Shown: positions 33,280 through 43,316, numbered from the stretch's first letter. The stretch: 64,000 bases of DNA from Paenibacillus segetis (GCF_014639155.1 NZ_BMFT01000002.1:186001-250000); one strand, 5' to 3'. A program made the numbers and translations. Notes: generated by a model not told the origin, from the letters alone.

Positions 33280-36200
33280 TTGAGAGAATATATAACGGTT
33301 CCATCTATAGATCTTGCGCGTTTCCTGGAACTCTCCGTGATGCTGACTGAAATGGTGTACCGTGAGCATCAACGGAATGTGGTGATCGGGTGTCTCAGTC
33401 CCGATCATGTAAGTATTCAATGGGAACAAAAGACGGCGTACCTAACCGAGTGCGTGGAAGAGCATACGGCCTACCAGTCCCCAGAGCAGTCGGGGCGGAT
33501 CAATCGTGTGCCGGATGGGCGCAGCGATCTTTACGCATTAGGCGTCATCCTCTATGAGCTGTTGACTGGTCGATTGCCTTTTTTCCTCGATCGCGTGGAG
33601 GATTGGGATACCGCACACATTTATCGAACGCCAGAGCCAATATCTAATATCCGTCCAGATGTGGATGGACCGCTGCAAACTGTTTTAATGAAGCTACTGG
33701 CCAAATCGCCCGACGATCGTTATCAGAGCGCTTACGGGTTGCTTGATGATTTGAAGCAGTGCCTTGGGATGCTGAATAGTAATGGTTTGCTAGTGCCATT
33801 CGAAGCGGGCCGCTTGGACAGAATCCGTTTGTTGCGGCTATCCGATTCATGGTACGGGCGCAACCCCGCGGTAAAGCAACTAGAAGCCGGCCTTGAGCAG
33901 GCTGTTCAAGGCTTGAACGTGTTCCAATGGGTGATGGCCCGGGAGGGTGTCGGCAAAACGACGTTAGTCCGCAGGCTTCAATCCAGTGTCGTTCGAACGG
34001 GAGGCTCGTTCGTGGAAGGGGAATGCGAACACTCACGGCGAACCGCGCGGTATGAGCCCCTTCTTCAAGCGATGCGTCAATGGGTGTATCAGCTGTGGAG
34101 CGAACCGGTGGACGTTATTGCGACACTGAAGTCAAAGCTCCAAGCAGAGTTCGAACAAGAAGAAGTGCAGACGATCGTCTCTTTATGGCCCGAAGCCAAG
34201 CCGCTTTTTGAATGTGAGGTATCGGAGACATTTTTTTTAGATGATGAGAAGGCTTGGGAGCGTTTCGGAAAGCTGTTGCCAGGCTTGTTTCGTTGCTTGG
34301 TCGAATGCAAATCCCCACTAGTCTTGTTCATCGATAATCTGGAATGGGCCGATGAATGTACCCTCGAAGTGATTCGGTCGCTTATGGGGGAGGAAATGGT
34401 GCCCGGATTATTCCTGATCGGCGCTTGCCGGACAGAAGGGGAGACGGTTCCAGTCTTGGGGGGAGGAAATCCGGGCCAAGCGCCGGGAATTTTCTGGTTA
34501 GTCGAGAGATGGCAGACCCATCCGGAGGAGCATATCTCCCTTCAACCAATGGCTTATGAAGACGTAAGGCAATATGTCTCAGATGTTTTGTATGAGGACT
34601 CGGCTCGTATTCGTCTGCTGACCCGATCCGTCTTTGATCAGACCGGCGGTAATCCAAGGGCAATACGACTCTTGTTGGAAAGCTGGCTAAAGGAGAAAAG
34701 GCTCGGCTTCGACGAGAAACGGCGTCAATGGACGTGGGATCGGGAAGTCATCCGCCAGATGAGTGACTCTGAAGCCAATCTCCATCTAATAGAGGAGGGC
34801 TTCGCCAAGCTCCCGATCGATCGAAAGGAACTGCTTGGCATGGCTGCTGCGATCGGTCCTGCTTTTCACTTATCTCTCCTGTCCGAAGCGTGTGACATGG
34901 AGCTAAATGCCGTGTTTCGCGAGCTTCAAGAAGCAGAGGCGGCAGGCATGATCTGCCGGGGGGATGAGGCGGAGTGCGGGAACGGAGAGGATAGCATCTA
35001 TCTATTCGTGCATGATGCAGTGCATCGAATGGCGTATGCCTTCGATTCGGGACATAACGCCGAGCGGCACCGGAAGATTGGGCAGTTGCTGCAACGCCGT
35101 TCTCCGGATTGGAACGACGATACGATGCTGACGGCAATCGATCATTATAATCTGGCCATCACGATCCTGTCGGAGCAAGAGAGGCAGCAACTGGCCGAGC
35201 AGAACCTTCAAGCGGGACAGAAGGCACTGGCAGAAGGGCGCTATGCGAAAGGGAAACAATATGCTGAGAACGGGCTACGTCTGACCGGAGAAGAAATGCG
35301 GTTCAAATCGGGATCACTCGATGTCCAACTGCGGTTGGTATTGGTATGGGCGGAGTACTTGAGAGACCATCTTGAACGTGCGAGAGAACTATTGGAGGAT
35401 TTGAAAAAAGACGATGGGAAGCTGAGCCGGTCGGAGTGTTTGCAGATTTGGGAGCCCTTGATCCAATTCCATACGTTCGTGGACGGGGAGAAGGCAATCA
35501 CATACGGGCGAGAGGCGCTTGCGGCTTACGGTTGGAAGCTTAGAGAGAAGACCTCCTTGTTGTTCAGTGGTAAAGAAGTCATACGGACGCAGCTCTTTTT
35601 GTACCGAAAGCGCGGTACGCCCCTTCCGTTGTCGGACCCTCACGATGAAGAGTATGAGACATTATGCAGGTTGATGGTACATCTATTTTTTCCGTTGCTC
35701 ATGCACGATCCGGGGACGCTGCTTGAGCTGTATGCCAGGTTCATTCGTTATGGCCTTCGAAAAGGGGTGAACGAGTCGTTAGCCAACATGATCGGTGCAT
35801 ATGAGCTGATCTTGCAAAGGGTGCTTCCGAAATATGCGCAAGTACCTCCGGCTGCCGAACGGGCTTTCCAGCAAATCGTGAACCCCACTTCGTCCGGAAA
35901 CACACATTTGTTCACTTCCTTGGGCGGGATGTCCAAGCAATTGGATAAGCCTTGGGAAGCTTCAGATGCGCTGTACAATGCAATGCGTCAAGGGTTGGAA
36001 TCCGGAGATAAAGACTTTGCCAACCTGGCCATAATTACCTGTCTCGTAACCCATAACGGAGATCTCTATACTTTAAAGGAAATGCTCCGTTATTTCGAGG
36101 CACACATGCGGCAGAACGCCAACGCCAAGATAAAGGACATGGTTCGGATAGCCGATGGTTATGTAGCAGCGCTGCAGGACGAGTCCCTGACGTACGGCTT

Positions 36201-37653
36201 CATTACCATTCCGCAGGCTCCGGACGATGATTCGGAGCAGCAGGACGAGGACAATTACAGCTGCGGTTGCCGGCTTGAAGCGGCTTACTTGTCGGGGAAG
36301 TATCGGGAGGCGTTGTACTGGGCGAAAAGGGGAAGGGCCAACGAACTACCATTGGATTGGATACGAATCAGGAAGCAACGCTTGTATGAAGCCTTGTCGT
36401 TAGCCGCCTTATTCCCTGAAGCGAACGCGGAAGAACGCAAGCGGATTAGAAAAGTAGTTCGTTCACACTTGCGAAAGATGAAGAGCTGGCGAGGATTCCT
36501 CGGTAATGGGACTTCCGCGTATTTGCTGATGAAGGCGGAATGGGAACGAATATCTGGAAACCCGATGGGGGCGTTACGCGAGTATACGGCCGCAACCCAG
36601 CAGGCGAGAGCTGAGAAATATGGCTTAATGGAAGGAATCGCATGCGAACGGCTTGCGATTTATTACCGGGATGGTATGATCAGCCGGTCTGGGGCAACGA
36701 TCGCTATGATGGATGCCTGCGCCGCTTATGCCGACTGGGGGGTCACTTCCAAAGTGACGCATATCAGACGCCGACATGCTGACCTGTTGAATCAGGCTTT
36801 CAAGCGGTATGAAGGTCCAGTCTTGCAGGGGGAAGTCGAAAGTGACCGTACTCGTATTGACCTCGGGCTGCAAATCGAACCCATGGAATACAGGGGTTCG
36901 AAGAGTGATGACGAATACGAGCTTATACGACGAATCGTCGATGATGCCGGAAAGCCGAAGAAAGCTAATTGGACGGTAAGTCTCCTGGAGGCTGCTCTTC
37001 GAGAATCGGGAGCCGACCGGGGCTTCTTACTAAGCTGCCGAGATGACAGGTATGCCATCGAAGCAAGTGATTCGGACATAACGGAGAAAGAAGCGGTGTC
37101 CGGGTTATATGCGGAGAGCGTCTTGCGACATGTGACGATGACGAACGAACCGCTTATCCTTGATGACGTGATTCGGAGCTATTGGGTGAAGGATGCTTAT
37201 ATTGAGGCACAACGTCCCCGGTCGATTCTGTGCTTGCCAATCGCAGTTCCGGGAGAGCGTTCTTCCTTCGTGCTCTACTTGGAAAATCGATGGATACCCG
37301 ATGTATTTACGGATCGGGATGCGAAGGTGTTGGAGATTCTAGCGACGAGAATGATTTATGTCACGTTGCTGGATAACGAAACAGCGGTCGCGGAAGCGAC
37401 GAAACCATCGGAAGGACTTACGCGATCCGCTCCAAGAGCCGTTCAAACGGAATTCACCGAACCGCTAACTGAGCGGGAGATCGAGATTTTGACGGCAATT
37501 GCAGAAGGGTTGTCGAACAGAGATATTGCCGAGCGGTTCGGCATTGCCGAATCGACCGTCAAGACGCATGTGTCCAGAATCATCGGCAAGTTGGGCGTAA
37601 AGCGGCGAGGACAAGCCGTTGCTCGGGCCAGAGAGCTGCAATTAATAGATTAA
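33280..37653 (+). CDS. Giant LuxR-family regulator: pseudokinase, AAA ATPase, TPR, GAF, HTH
   Basis: 1457 codons, higher in G+C than its flanks. Residues 1 to about 165 are the C-lobe of a protein kinase (AYQSPEQSGRINRVPDGRSD, LYALGVILYELLTGRLPF); the N-lobe is absent and GCLSPDHVSIQ replaces the catalytic HRD..N loop, so it cannot phosphorylate. Then an AAA_16/STAND ATPase with Walker A GVGKTT (223-228) and Walker B LVLFIDNLEWADE (Asp352), a long helical TPR-like middle (about 620-1200), a GAF domain (about 1235-1375) and a LuxR helix-turn-helix (LTEREIEILTAIAEGLSNRD, about 1395-1457). A MalT-like ligand-gated activator is the likely type. Start is unclear: TTG 33280 lacks a ribosome site, while a good GAAGGTG lies 7 bases before an in-frame ATC at 33262. 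Confidence 0.85.
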   Translation: MREYITVPSIDLARFLELSVMLTEMVYREHQRNVVIGCLSPDHVSIQWEQKTAYLTECVEEHTAYQSPEQSGRINRVPDGRSDLYALGVILYELLTGRLPFFLDRVEDWDTAHIYRTPEPISNIRPDVDGPLQTVLMKLLAKSPDDRYQSAYGLLDDLKQCLGMLNSNGLLVPFEAGRLDRIRLLRLSDSWYGRNPAVKQLEAGLEQAVQGLNVFQWVMAREGVGKTTLVRRLQSSVVRTGGSFVEGECEHSRRTARYEPLLQAMRQWVYQLWSEPVDVIATLKSKLQAEFEQEEVQTIVSLWPEAKPLFECEVSETFFLDDEKAWERFGKLLPGLFRCLVECKSPLVLFIDNLEWADECTLEVIRSLMGEEMVPGLFLIGACRTEGETVPVLGGGNPGQAPGIFWLVERWQTHPEEHISLQPMAYEDVRQYVSDVLYEDSARIRLLTRSVFDQTGGNPRAIRLLLESWLKEKRLGFDEKRRQWTWDREVIRQMSDSEANLHLIEEGFAKLPIDRKELLGMAAAIGPAFHLSLLSEACDMELNAVFRELQEAEAAGMICRGDEAECGNGEDSIYLFVHDAVHRMAYAFDSGHNAERHRKIGQLLQRRSPDWNDDTMLTAIDHYNLAITILSEQERQQLAEQNLQAGQKALAEGRYAKGKQYAENGLRLTGEEMRFKSGSLDVQLRLVLVWAEYLRDHLERARELLEDLKKDDGKLSRSECLQIWEPLIQFHTFVDGEKAITYGREALAAYGWKLREKTSLLFSGKEVIRTQLFLYRKRGTPLPLSDPHDEEYETLCRLMVHLFFPLLMHDPGTLLELYARFIRYGLRKGVNESLANMIGAYELILQRVLPKYAQVPPAAERAFQQIVNPTSSGNTHLFTSLGGMSKQLDKPWEASDALYNAMRQGLESGDKDFANLAIITCLVTHNGDLYTLKEMLRYFEAHMRQNANAKIKDMVRIADGYVAALQDESLTYGFITIPQAPDDDSEQQDEDNYSCGCRLEAAYLSGKYREALYWAKRGRANELPLDWIRIRKQRLYEALSLAALFPEANAEERKRIRKVVRSHLRKMKSWRGFLGNGTSAYLLMKAEWERISGNPMGALREYTAATQQARAEKYGLMEGIACERLAIYYRDGMISRSGATIAMMDACAAYADWGVTSKVTHIRRRHADLLNQAFKRYEGPVLQGEVESDRTRIDLGLQIEPMEYRGSKSDDEYELIRRIVDDAGKPKKANWTVSLLEAALRESGADRGFLLSCRDDRYAIEASDSDITEKEAVSGLYAESVLRHVTMTNEPLILDDVIRSYWVKDAYIEAQRPRSILCLPIAVPGERSSFVLYLENRWIPDVFTDRDAKVLEILATRMIYVTLLDNETAVAEATKPSEGLTRSAPRAVQTEFTEPLTEREIEILTAIAEGLSNRDIAERFGIAESTVKTHVSRIIGKLGVKRRGQAVARARELQLID

Positions 37654-37661
37654 CAAGCGAG

Positions 37662-37690
37662 GAAGCGTGCCTTAATGGACGCTTCTTTTT
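37662..37690 (+). terminator. Intrinsic terminator
   Basis: GAAGCGT / ACGCTTC with a 10-base loop, followed by TTTTT, 9 bases after the regulator stop. Confidence 0.85.
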
Positions 37691-37879
37691 CGATGTACGT
37701 CTTTAGTAGGACTACAATCTCCAATGATTCGCTCTATGATAGTTGGATAGAGTCGAAGGATAGGAGATTTTGTGATCCTTATCGATGCCTAGATGATCTC
37801 CATAAGGATTAATTCTTCAACGTCTAAGGACGTTGTTTGCATGAAATCAATCTAGTAACGATACGAAGGAGGAAAAAGA

Positions 37880-38134
37880 ATGCGTAAAAAGGCAAAACAA
37901 TTTAGGGTCTCTATGCTGGTGTTTCTATTGATAGTGGCACTGCTACCTGGGTTGTCGGGAGGGCAGGTTTATGCGTCATCGAGCGCGGACCTAAGCGACT
38001 TGACCTTGTCGAGCGGTACGCTGAGTCCGGCGTTTGGAGCGGGCACGACAAGCTACACGGTTAGTGTGGATAACAGCGTAAGCAGCTTGACAGTAACCTC
38101 AACCACAGCTGATCCTACAGCGACGGTGCGTTGA
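37880..38134 (+). pseudogene. Truncated secreted cadherin-like beta-sandwich protein
   Basis: 84 codons with a strong ribosome site (AAGGAGG). A signal peptide (1-34, ending VYASS) is followed by one cadherin-like beta-sandwich repeat: LSDLTLSSGTLSPAFGAG, TTSYTVSVDNSVSSLTV, ADPTATV, then a stop where the motif normally continues TVNG. Full-length relatives are long surface proteins with many repeats and S-layer domains. Everything after the first repeat is missing, so this is the 5' stump of a deleted gene. Its leader (37691-37879) holds CAACGTC/GACGTTG and longer dyads of unknown meaning. Confidence 0.8.
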
Positions 38135-38245
38135 AGGTTGATAAATAAGCTATGATTCGATCTTTTTGCGTAGGCCTGTGGAGAGAGCTTCATTTGGCCT
38201 ACCGCCCCAAATATGAATGCCAATTGATTTGAAGGAGAATGTACC

Positions 38246-39187
38246 ATGAGCAAAATCTTAATTACGGGTGGTACCGGATACGTAGGAAGCCGTTTGATTA
38301 ACGAAATAATAAATGAGGGAAAAGAAGCAGTCGTGCTGACTCGTTCGGCGGAGAAAGCCAAAGAGCTGAAATCGAAAGGCGTCGAAGCGCTTGTCGGCGA
38401 TCTTTTAACAGATGGAGCGTGGCAGGAAGCGGTTAAACAAGCTGAATACGTGATTCATTTGGCGGCACCTCCAACATGGGGAAAAAAAGTAACAAAAAAA
38501 ATAGCAACTGCCTTCAGCGAGGGACACTATGAGATGACGGTTCGTTTATTAGATCACGTGAATCCGGCAAAAATTAAAAAAATCGTGTATATTGCAGGAA
38601 CGAGCTTTTATGGCGATACGGGCTCCGATGTTCCGAAAGACAGTGATTACAAAAGTGAGCCGAAAGGTTGGGGACCTTATATTGCAGGTTCTGTTCATGT
38701 TCTGGATCGTTATCTTGCCCAAGGGTTACCAATTACGACAGCATTTCCGGCACAAATATACGGACCGGATTCCTGGATGCCTCAGTTATTCATCGAGCCC
38801 CTTTATAGGAAGAAGCCTGTATACTCGTTAACAGGATATGAGCCGTATTTCTCTCCCATTCACGTTGAGGACACAGCTCGTGCATGCTTATTTTTAGCAG
38901 AGCATGGTAAGGTGGGAGATCGGTATATTTTATGCGATGACGAGCCGATGACTTCCAATGCATTCATGAATTTAATAGAACAAGAATTGGAAATAACGGG
39001 GACGGTTCGTAAAATTCCAAAATGGTTATGTCAATTCATTCTGGGACCGGTGTTAACGGAATATGCAACAGCACATACATATTTCACAAACAGAAAACTG
39101 AAAGAAATCGGATTTGATTACCGGTATCCGACGGCCAAAGACGGTGTGCCAAGCGTCGTACAAGAGTGGATTTCCAATCAAAAATAG
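38246..39187 (+). CDS. NAD-dependent epimerase/dehydratase (extended SDR)
   Basis: 313 residues; AAGGAG upstream. Rossmann motif TGGTGYVG (8-15) at the N-terminus identifies an extended SDR. The usual YxxxK is represented by a divergent segment (WGPYIAGSVHVLDRY), so the catalytic tyrosine should be checked. Likely acts on a nucleotide-linked or terpenoid-type substrate; not assignable. It stands alone between relics and has a strong terminator downstream. Confidence 0.85.
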   Translation: MSKILITGGTGYVGSRLINEIINEGKEAVVLTRSAEKAKELKSKGVEALVGDLLTDGAWQEAVKQAEYVIHLAAPPTWGKKVTKKIATAFSEGHYEMTVRLLDHVNPAKIKKIVYIAGTSFYGDTGSDVPKDSDYKSEPKGWGPYIAGSVHVLDRYLAQGLPITTAFPAQIYGPDSWMPQLFIEPLYRKKPVYSLTGYEPYFSPIHVEDTARACLFLAEHGKVGDRYILCDDEPMTSNAFMNLIEQELEITGTVRKIPKWLCQFILGPVLTEYATAHTYFTNRKLKEIGFDYRYPTAKDGVPSVVQEWISNQK

Positions 39188-39321
39188 GTCGAATTGTTGG
39201 AATAGGGGAACTGACACAAGGGTGATTGAACCCTTCAGCATTACTGGACACAACTGTTTATTCAGAGACCTTGATCAATCTAGTAGCTAATTAATAGCCG
39301 AATGTAGTTAAAAGCGTAATA

Positions 39322-39356
39322 AAGGGTATCCCATTCAGGGATACCCTTCTATTTTG
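39322..39356 (+). terminator. Intrinsic terminator
   Basis: AAGGGTATCCC / GGGATACCCTT, an 11-bp perfect stem with ATTCA loop, then CTATTTT. It ends the epimerase transcript (135 bases after the stop); the gap between holds nothing else I can support. Confidence 0.9.
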
Positions 39357-39469
39357 CGATAGAGATGTTAGGGTAATCCTCTCATCAAACTCTAATGTTC
39401 CTCCAAAGTCTTTCTCATTCATTATGTTTTAACCTAAGGGTAGTTACAATGAATCTAGGAGGAATGAAC

Positions 39470-40522
39470 TTGAAAAATCTAATGAAGTTTGTGTTGGTAT
39501 TGAGCTTATCTGCGGTCACTCTTTTCTACACGGGCGGGGGGGATACAGGAACTGCCTCTGCGCGTTCACTGGCTGATCTGGATCTGAATTTCGATCTCGG
39601 TCCTGATTTTGATTTCGACCTCAAGCTAGATTCCTCGGATTTGCAACAAGTAGATAATATAGGCACGGGAATAACCATCGATAAAGGGACGACTCGCATG
39701 AAGGTAGGAGACAAAACCAAGACGATTTCTGTAATGAACCAAAACGGTACGATTGAGTTTAAGCAAGGCTCTGTTAAGGATGTAGAGGTACAAACGAAAG
39801 TGGTTGTGCAAAATGCAACGAAAGAGGAAGCGAAGGTAGTTGCTGACAAGGTGAAATTGCAAGTAAAAGAGGGTACAACTTTGGATATTAAGACCTCCAG
39901 CGAGCCATATGGAAGGAGTAATATGTATCGTCCGAGTATCCATTTAACAATTACCTTACCTCAAACTATGAAGTCTGATTTGAACGCTGCGTTGACGAAT
40001 GGAAATATTTCTTTGTCAAAACTTACTAGCATAGGTAAAATCAAATTAACATCTGAGAACGGGAACCTCACAGCGAAGGGTGTCAGTAACGACATCTCTC
40101 TGCAAACGACAAATGGTGTAGTCCAAGTGTCCGATGCGAAGAAAAGTGTTCGCGCTAAGGTTACTAATGGGAACATCGCAGCCAATCGTATTTCGGGAGC
40201 ACTTCATATGGAGACGACGAACGGGAACTTGTCCTCGGATGGTGCTGTATCATCCATAAAGGCAGTAACTATGGCGGGGAACATTAATATTAAGAGTTCA
40301 AAAATTGGCGGCGATTGGGACGTGTCGTCTACCGTGGGGAATGTATACCTAGCTTGGCCTGAGAAAGCAGCGGTGGAAGTCGACGGAACAACGTCCTTCG
40401 GAGTAATAGAAACGGATCTTCCGCTAACAGTTAAGAAAAATCATGTAACAGGAAAAATCGGCTCGGGTTCCTATCAAATACACGCGTCCTCCATGGCCGG
40501 GTTATCACTAATGAAAAACTAG
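39470..40522 (+). CDS. Secreted DUF4097 beta-repeat protein (LiaG-like)
   Basis: About 350 residues from TTG 39470 (AGGAGG 7 bases upstream; upstream ATGs at 39449 and 39464 are less well placed). N-terminal signal/anchor (KNLMKFVLVLSLSAVTLFYT) then DUF4097 repeats with recurring GNI/NGN turns (LTNGNISLSKL, SENGNLTAKGV, TNGNIAANRI, TNGNLSSDG). Such proteins form extended beta-solenoids on the outer face and often accompany envelope-stress two-component systems, as here: the regulator and kinase genes follow at once. Confidence 0.88.
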   Translation: MKNLMKFVLVLSLSAVTLFYTGGGDTGTASARSLADLDLNFDLGPDFDFDLKLDSSDLQQVDNIGTGITIDKGTTRMKVGDKTKTISVMNQNGTIEFKQGSVKDVEVQTKVVVQNATKEEAKVVADKVKLQVKEGTTLDIKTSSEPYGRSNMYRPSIHLTITLPQTMKSDLNAALTNGNISLSKLTSIGKIKLTSENGNLTAKGVSNDISLQTTNGVVQVSDAKKSVRAKVTNGNIAANRISGALHMETTNGNLSSDGAVSSIKAVTMAGNINIKSSKIGGDWDVSSTVGNVYLAWPEKAAVEVDGTTSFGVIETDLPLTVKKNHVTGKIGSGSYQIHASSMAGLSLMKN

Positions 40523-40548
40523 CTAATTTGCGAAGAGGTGAATCAGGA

Positions 40549-41223
40549 GTGAAGGAACGGATTTTAATCATCGAAGATGAAATCGCTATGATACGCCTCT
40601 TAGAGTTGGAACTCTCTTATGAGGGGTATGATATCACGATTGCCAGCGATGGTCTTGTGGGTGCAGACATAGCCTTAAATGAGAGTTTTGACTTGATTTT
40701 ACTAGACTTGAATTTACCTGGAATCAATGGAATAGAAGTTTGCAAGAGAATACGTGCGGTGAAGCAGACGCCGATTATTATGCTAACGGCACGAGATACG
40801 ATAAGCGACCGAGTACGAGGACTAGATATGGGTGCGGATGATTATGTGCCGAAGCCATTTGCGATCGAGGAGCTTCTCGCTCGTATCCGTTCTTTGCAGC
40901 GTAGGCTTCAGCTTAAGGGAACAGAGGATGTGCTGTACGCAAAGGATTTGACGCTGAATCTGACGTCGTATTACGTCAGTCGTGCCGGACAAGAGATCGA
41001 ATTGTCGCATCGAGAATTCGATCTTCTTCGTTGTCTACTCACCAATAAGAATCGGCTGATGAACCGCGAAGCGCTACTCAATCTCGTATGGGGCTATTCC
41101 TATGAGGGTGAAACGAACGTAGTAGATGTTTATATAAGGTACCTACGCATGAAGGTAGATGAAGGGTTTGGCGAGAAGCTGATTCATACGGTCCGCGGCA
41201 GCGGCTATATTTTAAGGGACTGA
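40549..41223 (+). CDS. OmpR-family response regulator
   Basis: 224 residues from GTG 40549 (AGAGGTGAA 6 bases upstream). Asp53 (LILLDLNLPGING) and Lys102 (VPKPF) mark the receiver; the C-terminal winged helix ends TVRGSGYILRD. Resembles the CssR/ArlR group. In operon between the DUF4097 protein and its kinase. Confidence 0.92.
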   Translation: MKERILIIEDEIAMIRLLELELSYEGYDITIASDGLVGADIALNESFDLILLDLNLPGINGIEVCKRIRAVKQTPIIMLTARDTISDRVRGLDMGADDYVPKPFAIEELLARIRSLQRRLQLKGTEDVLYAKDLTLNLTSYYVSRAGQEIELSHREFDLLRCLLTNKNRLMNREALLNLVWGYSYEGETNVVDVYIRYLRMKVDEGFGEKLIHTVRGSGYILRD

Positions 41224-41234
41224 AGGTGAGGGCA

Positions 41235-42608
41235 ATGAAGGCATGGACGTTCTCTCGTAAAGTCAGCGCATCGATTGCGCTCACATCCCTGGTTGTTGTG
41301 ATGGTCGTTAGCGGATTCGTATATGTCACGTTCAAGTATTGGACAGAACGCCAAGAAATCGCTTTGCTGGATGCGAAGCTTAGACAATTCGAACTTCAGA
41401 TCAGTGAAGTTGGGTTTATACCTTCCTTGCTTAAGCCGGGACTCGGGGAGGGCAAAGGATTAGCGGCTGTATTTAAGCCCGACCTATCTAAATTCTCATC
41501 GGAGCTTGATGAAGGGCAGCACCTCCAGATACTAGATTCGCAAGGCCAGGTATTGGCTGAGGTAGGTGTAGGAGATCAGGCAGATAAGGATATCAAGCAT
41601 AAAGCGGAAAGAGATCTAGATTTACTCGTCTTCGGCTCTGTAAAATTACAGCTTACCGATAGTGGGCATTCGCGAAGCGCGACGGCAGAACGAGAAGTAG
41701 GCAGGCTGCTTCTGCTTGGCCTATTAATAGCAGCTGGAATGTCTGTCATTGCCGGGTGGATCGTAGCTCGTTCGGCATTGAAGCCTATCCGTAGCATGAT
41801 TGGGGAGGTGCGGAACATTGGGGCGAACAGTCTCTCTCAGCGACTGCATCTGCCTGTAGCTAAGGATGAACTCCATCAATTGGCGGAGACCTTCAATAGT
41901 TTCCTTCACAAACTGGATGTCTCTTTCGAACAACAGCGCCGATTCGTATCGGATGCCTCGCATGAACTGAAGACACCGATCGCTATCATCGAAGGGCATA
42001 CGCGTATGATCCAGCGATGGGGCAAAAAGTCACCGGAAGTACTAGATGAATCGCTCACGTTCATGATCGATGAAACCCAAAGAATGAAGGAATTGATCGC
42101 CCAGCTACTATTGCTTGCCGAAGCGGAAGAACCAATACAAAGTGATGGAGAAGAAATATGCGATCTTCATGATACATTGAAGGAGCTGATTCCTCAGACG
42201 GTACACGTCAATCCCGAAGTAACGCTGGACTATGACGGGAGTCTGAATGAGGAGGAGATCCTGATTCGGATGCCACGGGGCGCCAGTTATCAGGTGTTGC
42301 GTAATATTGTAGAGAACGCTCTAAAATATACGCCCGAAGGCGGTACGGTAAGCATTAGACATTTCATGAAGGATGGACAAGTGATTGTTACCGTAGCAGA
42401 CACGGGGATAGGGATATCCTCCGAGCAACTGCCCCACATCTTCGATCGATTCTACCGCACAGAAGATTCACGGAACCGAGCCCAGGGAGGATCGGGTCTT
42501 GGACTTGCCATCGCTAAAGCCATCATGGAGCGTTATGGAGGTTCAATCCTCATTGATAGTGCGTTAGGTCAAGGTACAAAGGTGACTTTACAGTTTGTTG
42601 GAGGATAA
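41235..42608 (+). CDS. Sensor histidine kinase (ArlS/CssS-like)
   Basis: 457 residues from ATG 41235 (AAGGTGAGG upstream). Membrane helices at about 13-33 and 157-178 flank a sensor of about 120 residues; HAMP follows, then His243 (FVSDASHELKTPIAIIEGH) and an ATPase domain with GGSGLGLAIAKAIMERYGG. It starts 11 bases after the regulator. Envelope-stress sensing is inferred from the DUF4097 neighbour. Confidence 0.92.
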   Translation: MKAWTFSRKVSASIALTSLVVVMVVSGFVYVTFKYWTERQEIALLDAKLRQFELQISEVGFIPSLLKPGLGEGKGLAAVFKPDLSKFSSELDEGQHLQILDSQGQVLAEVGVGDQADKDIKHKAERDLDLLVFGSVKLQLTDSGHSRSATAEREVGRLLLLGLLIAAGMSVIAGWIVARSALKPIRSMIGEVRNIGANSLSQRLHLPVAKDELHQLAETFNSFLHKLDVSFEQQRRFVSDASHELKTPIAIIEGHTRMIQRWGKKSPEVLDESLTFMIDETQRMKELIAQLLLLAEAEEPIQSDGEEICDLHDTLKELIPQTVHVNPEVTLDYDGSLNEEEILIRMPRGASYQVLRNIVENALKYTPEGGTVSIRHFMKDGQVIVTVADTGIGISSEQLPHIFDRFYRTEDSRNRAQGGSGLGLAIAKAIMERYGGSILIDSALGQGTKVTLQFVGG

Positions 42609-42616
42609 AAGATGGA

Positions 42617-42661
42617 AAGCCGCGACATTTTAGGGGATTCACCCTCAAAATGTCGCGGCTT
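42617..42661. terminator. Bidirectional terminator
   Basis: AAGCCGCGACATTTT pairs perfectly with AAAATGTCGCGGCTT. It separates the kinase gene from the convergent tetR. Confidence 0.85.
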
Positions 42662-42679
42662 CTTCTGATTCATTCCCGG

Positions 42680-43270
42680 TTATTCCGGAGTATTCGTCGT
42701 ATGATTTAAATTAAAAGTTACAATTTTAATCAATTGTTCTGCCATATACTCAGAAGTATATTTGAATCCGCCCCTCACCCATTCCATAATCAATCCAAAG
42801 AGAGCATAGGCACTATAACTGGAGAACAAATCGGAATTTATGTCCTCATTAACAGCAGTTATATCCTCTGAATTATACTGTACTAGTTGTTTTAATATGT
42901 CACAGATTTTATTTTGAAATCCCGGTAACACATTCGAGTTTACAATGATCAAGTAAAAGTTGGAATAAGAAGCAACATGCTCAAAAATTCTTATGGAGGA
43001 AGCTGTAAGCTCGCTAACCTTCAGTTTATCAGTATGAAGATAAGGCTCCTTATACGATTTAACTAAATCGTCCATGACGTCGTCAATCAATTCAGTTAGA
43101 AGTTCTTCTTTAGTTTGATAGTGTTTATAAAATGTTCCTCGGTTTAAATCCGCGCAATTAACAATATCGGTTATCGTAATTTTTTGGAAGCTTTTCTTCT
43201 CTATAAGGGATATCAAGGCGTTTTTTAATTCTTTTTTCGATTTATTAGTTCTTCGATTATCCTTTTGCAA
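42680..43270 (-). CDS. TetR family transcriptional regulator
   Basis: About 196 residues from TTG 43270 (AGGTGG 7 bases upstream; TTG 43300 is less likely). N-terminal TetR helix-turn-helix FQKITITDIVNCADLNRGTF then YKHYQTKEELL. The C-terminal part fits the TetR_C_8/DhaS-like group. It is divergent from an SDR gene and a TGTTGA...TCAACA inverted repeat lies between, so it is probably the repressor of that gene. Confidence 0.9.
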   Translation of the reverse strand: MQKDNRRTNKSKKELKNALISLIEKKSFQKITITDIVNCADLNRGTFYKHYQTKEELLTELIDDVMDDLVKSYKEPYLHTDKLKVSELTASSIRIFEHVASYSNFYLIIVNSNVLPGFQNKICDILKQLVQYNSEDITAVNEDINSDLFSSYSAYALFGLIMEWVRGGFKYTSEYMAEQLIKIVTFNLNHTTNTPE

Positions 43271-43316
43271 CAGACCACCACCTAAATGTCTATTAGCCAA
43301 TCCGATTTGAACAGAT

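Noticed and set aside
33280-37653. STAND-type anti-phage defence protein
   Set aside because: The ATPase/TPR layout is similar, but the C-terminus is a LuxR DNA-binding domain with no nuclease, TIR or other toxic effector, and no defence genes are adjacent.
42640-42760. Minus-strand and alternate-frame open stretches over the large genes
   Set aside because: They overlap strongly supported genes, lack ribosome sites and show no recognisable motifs.
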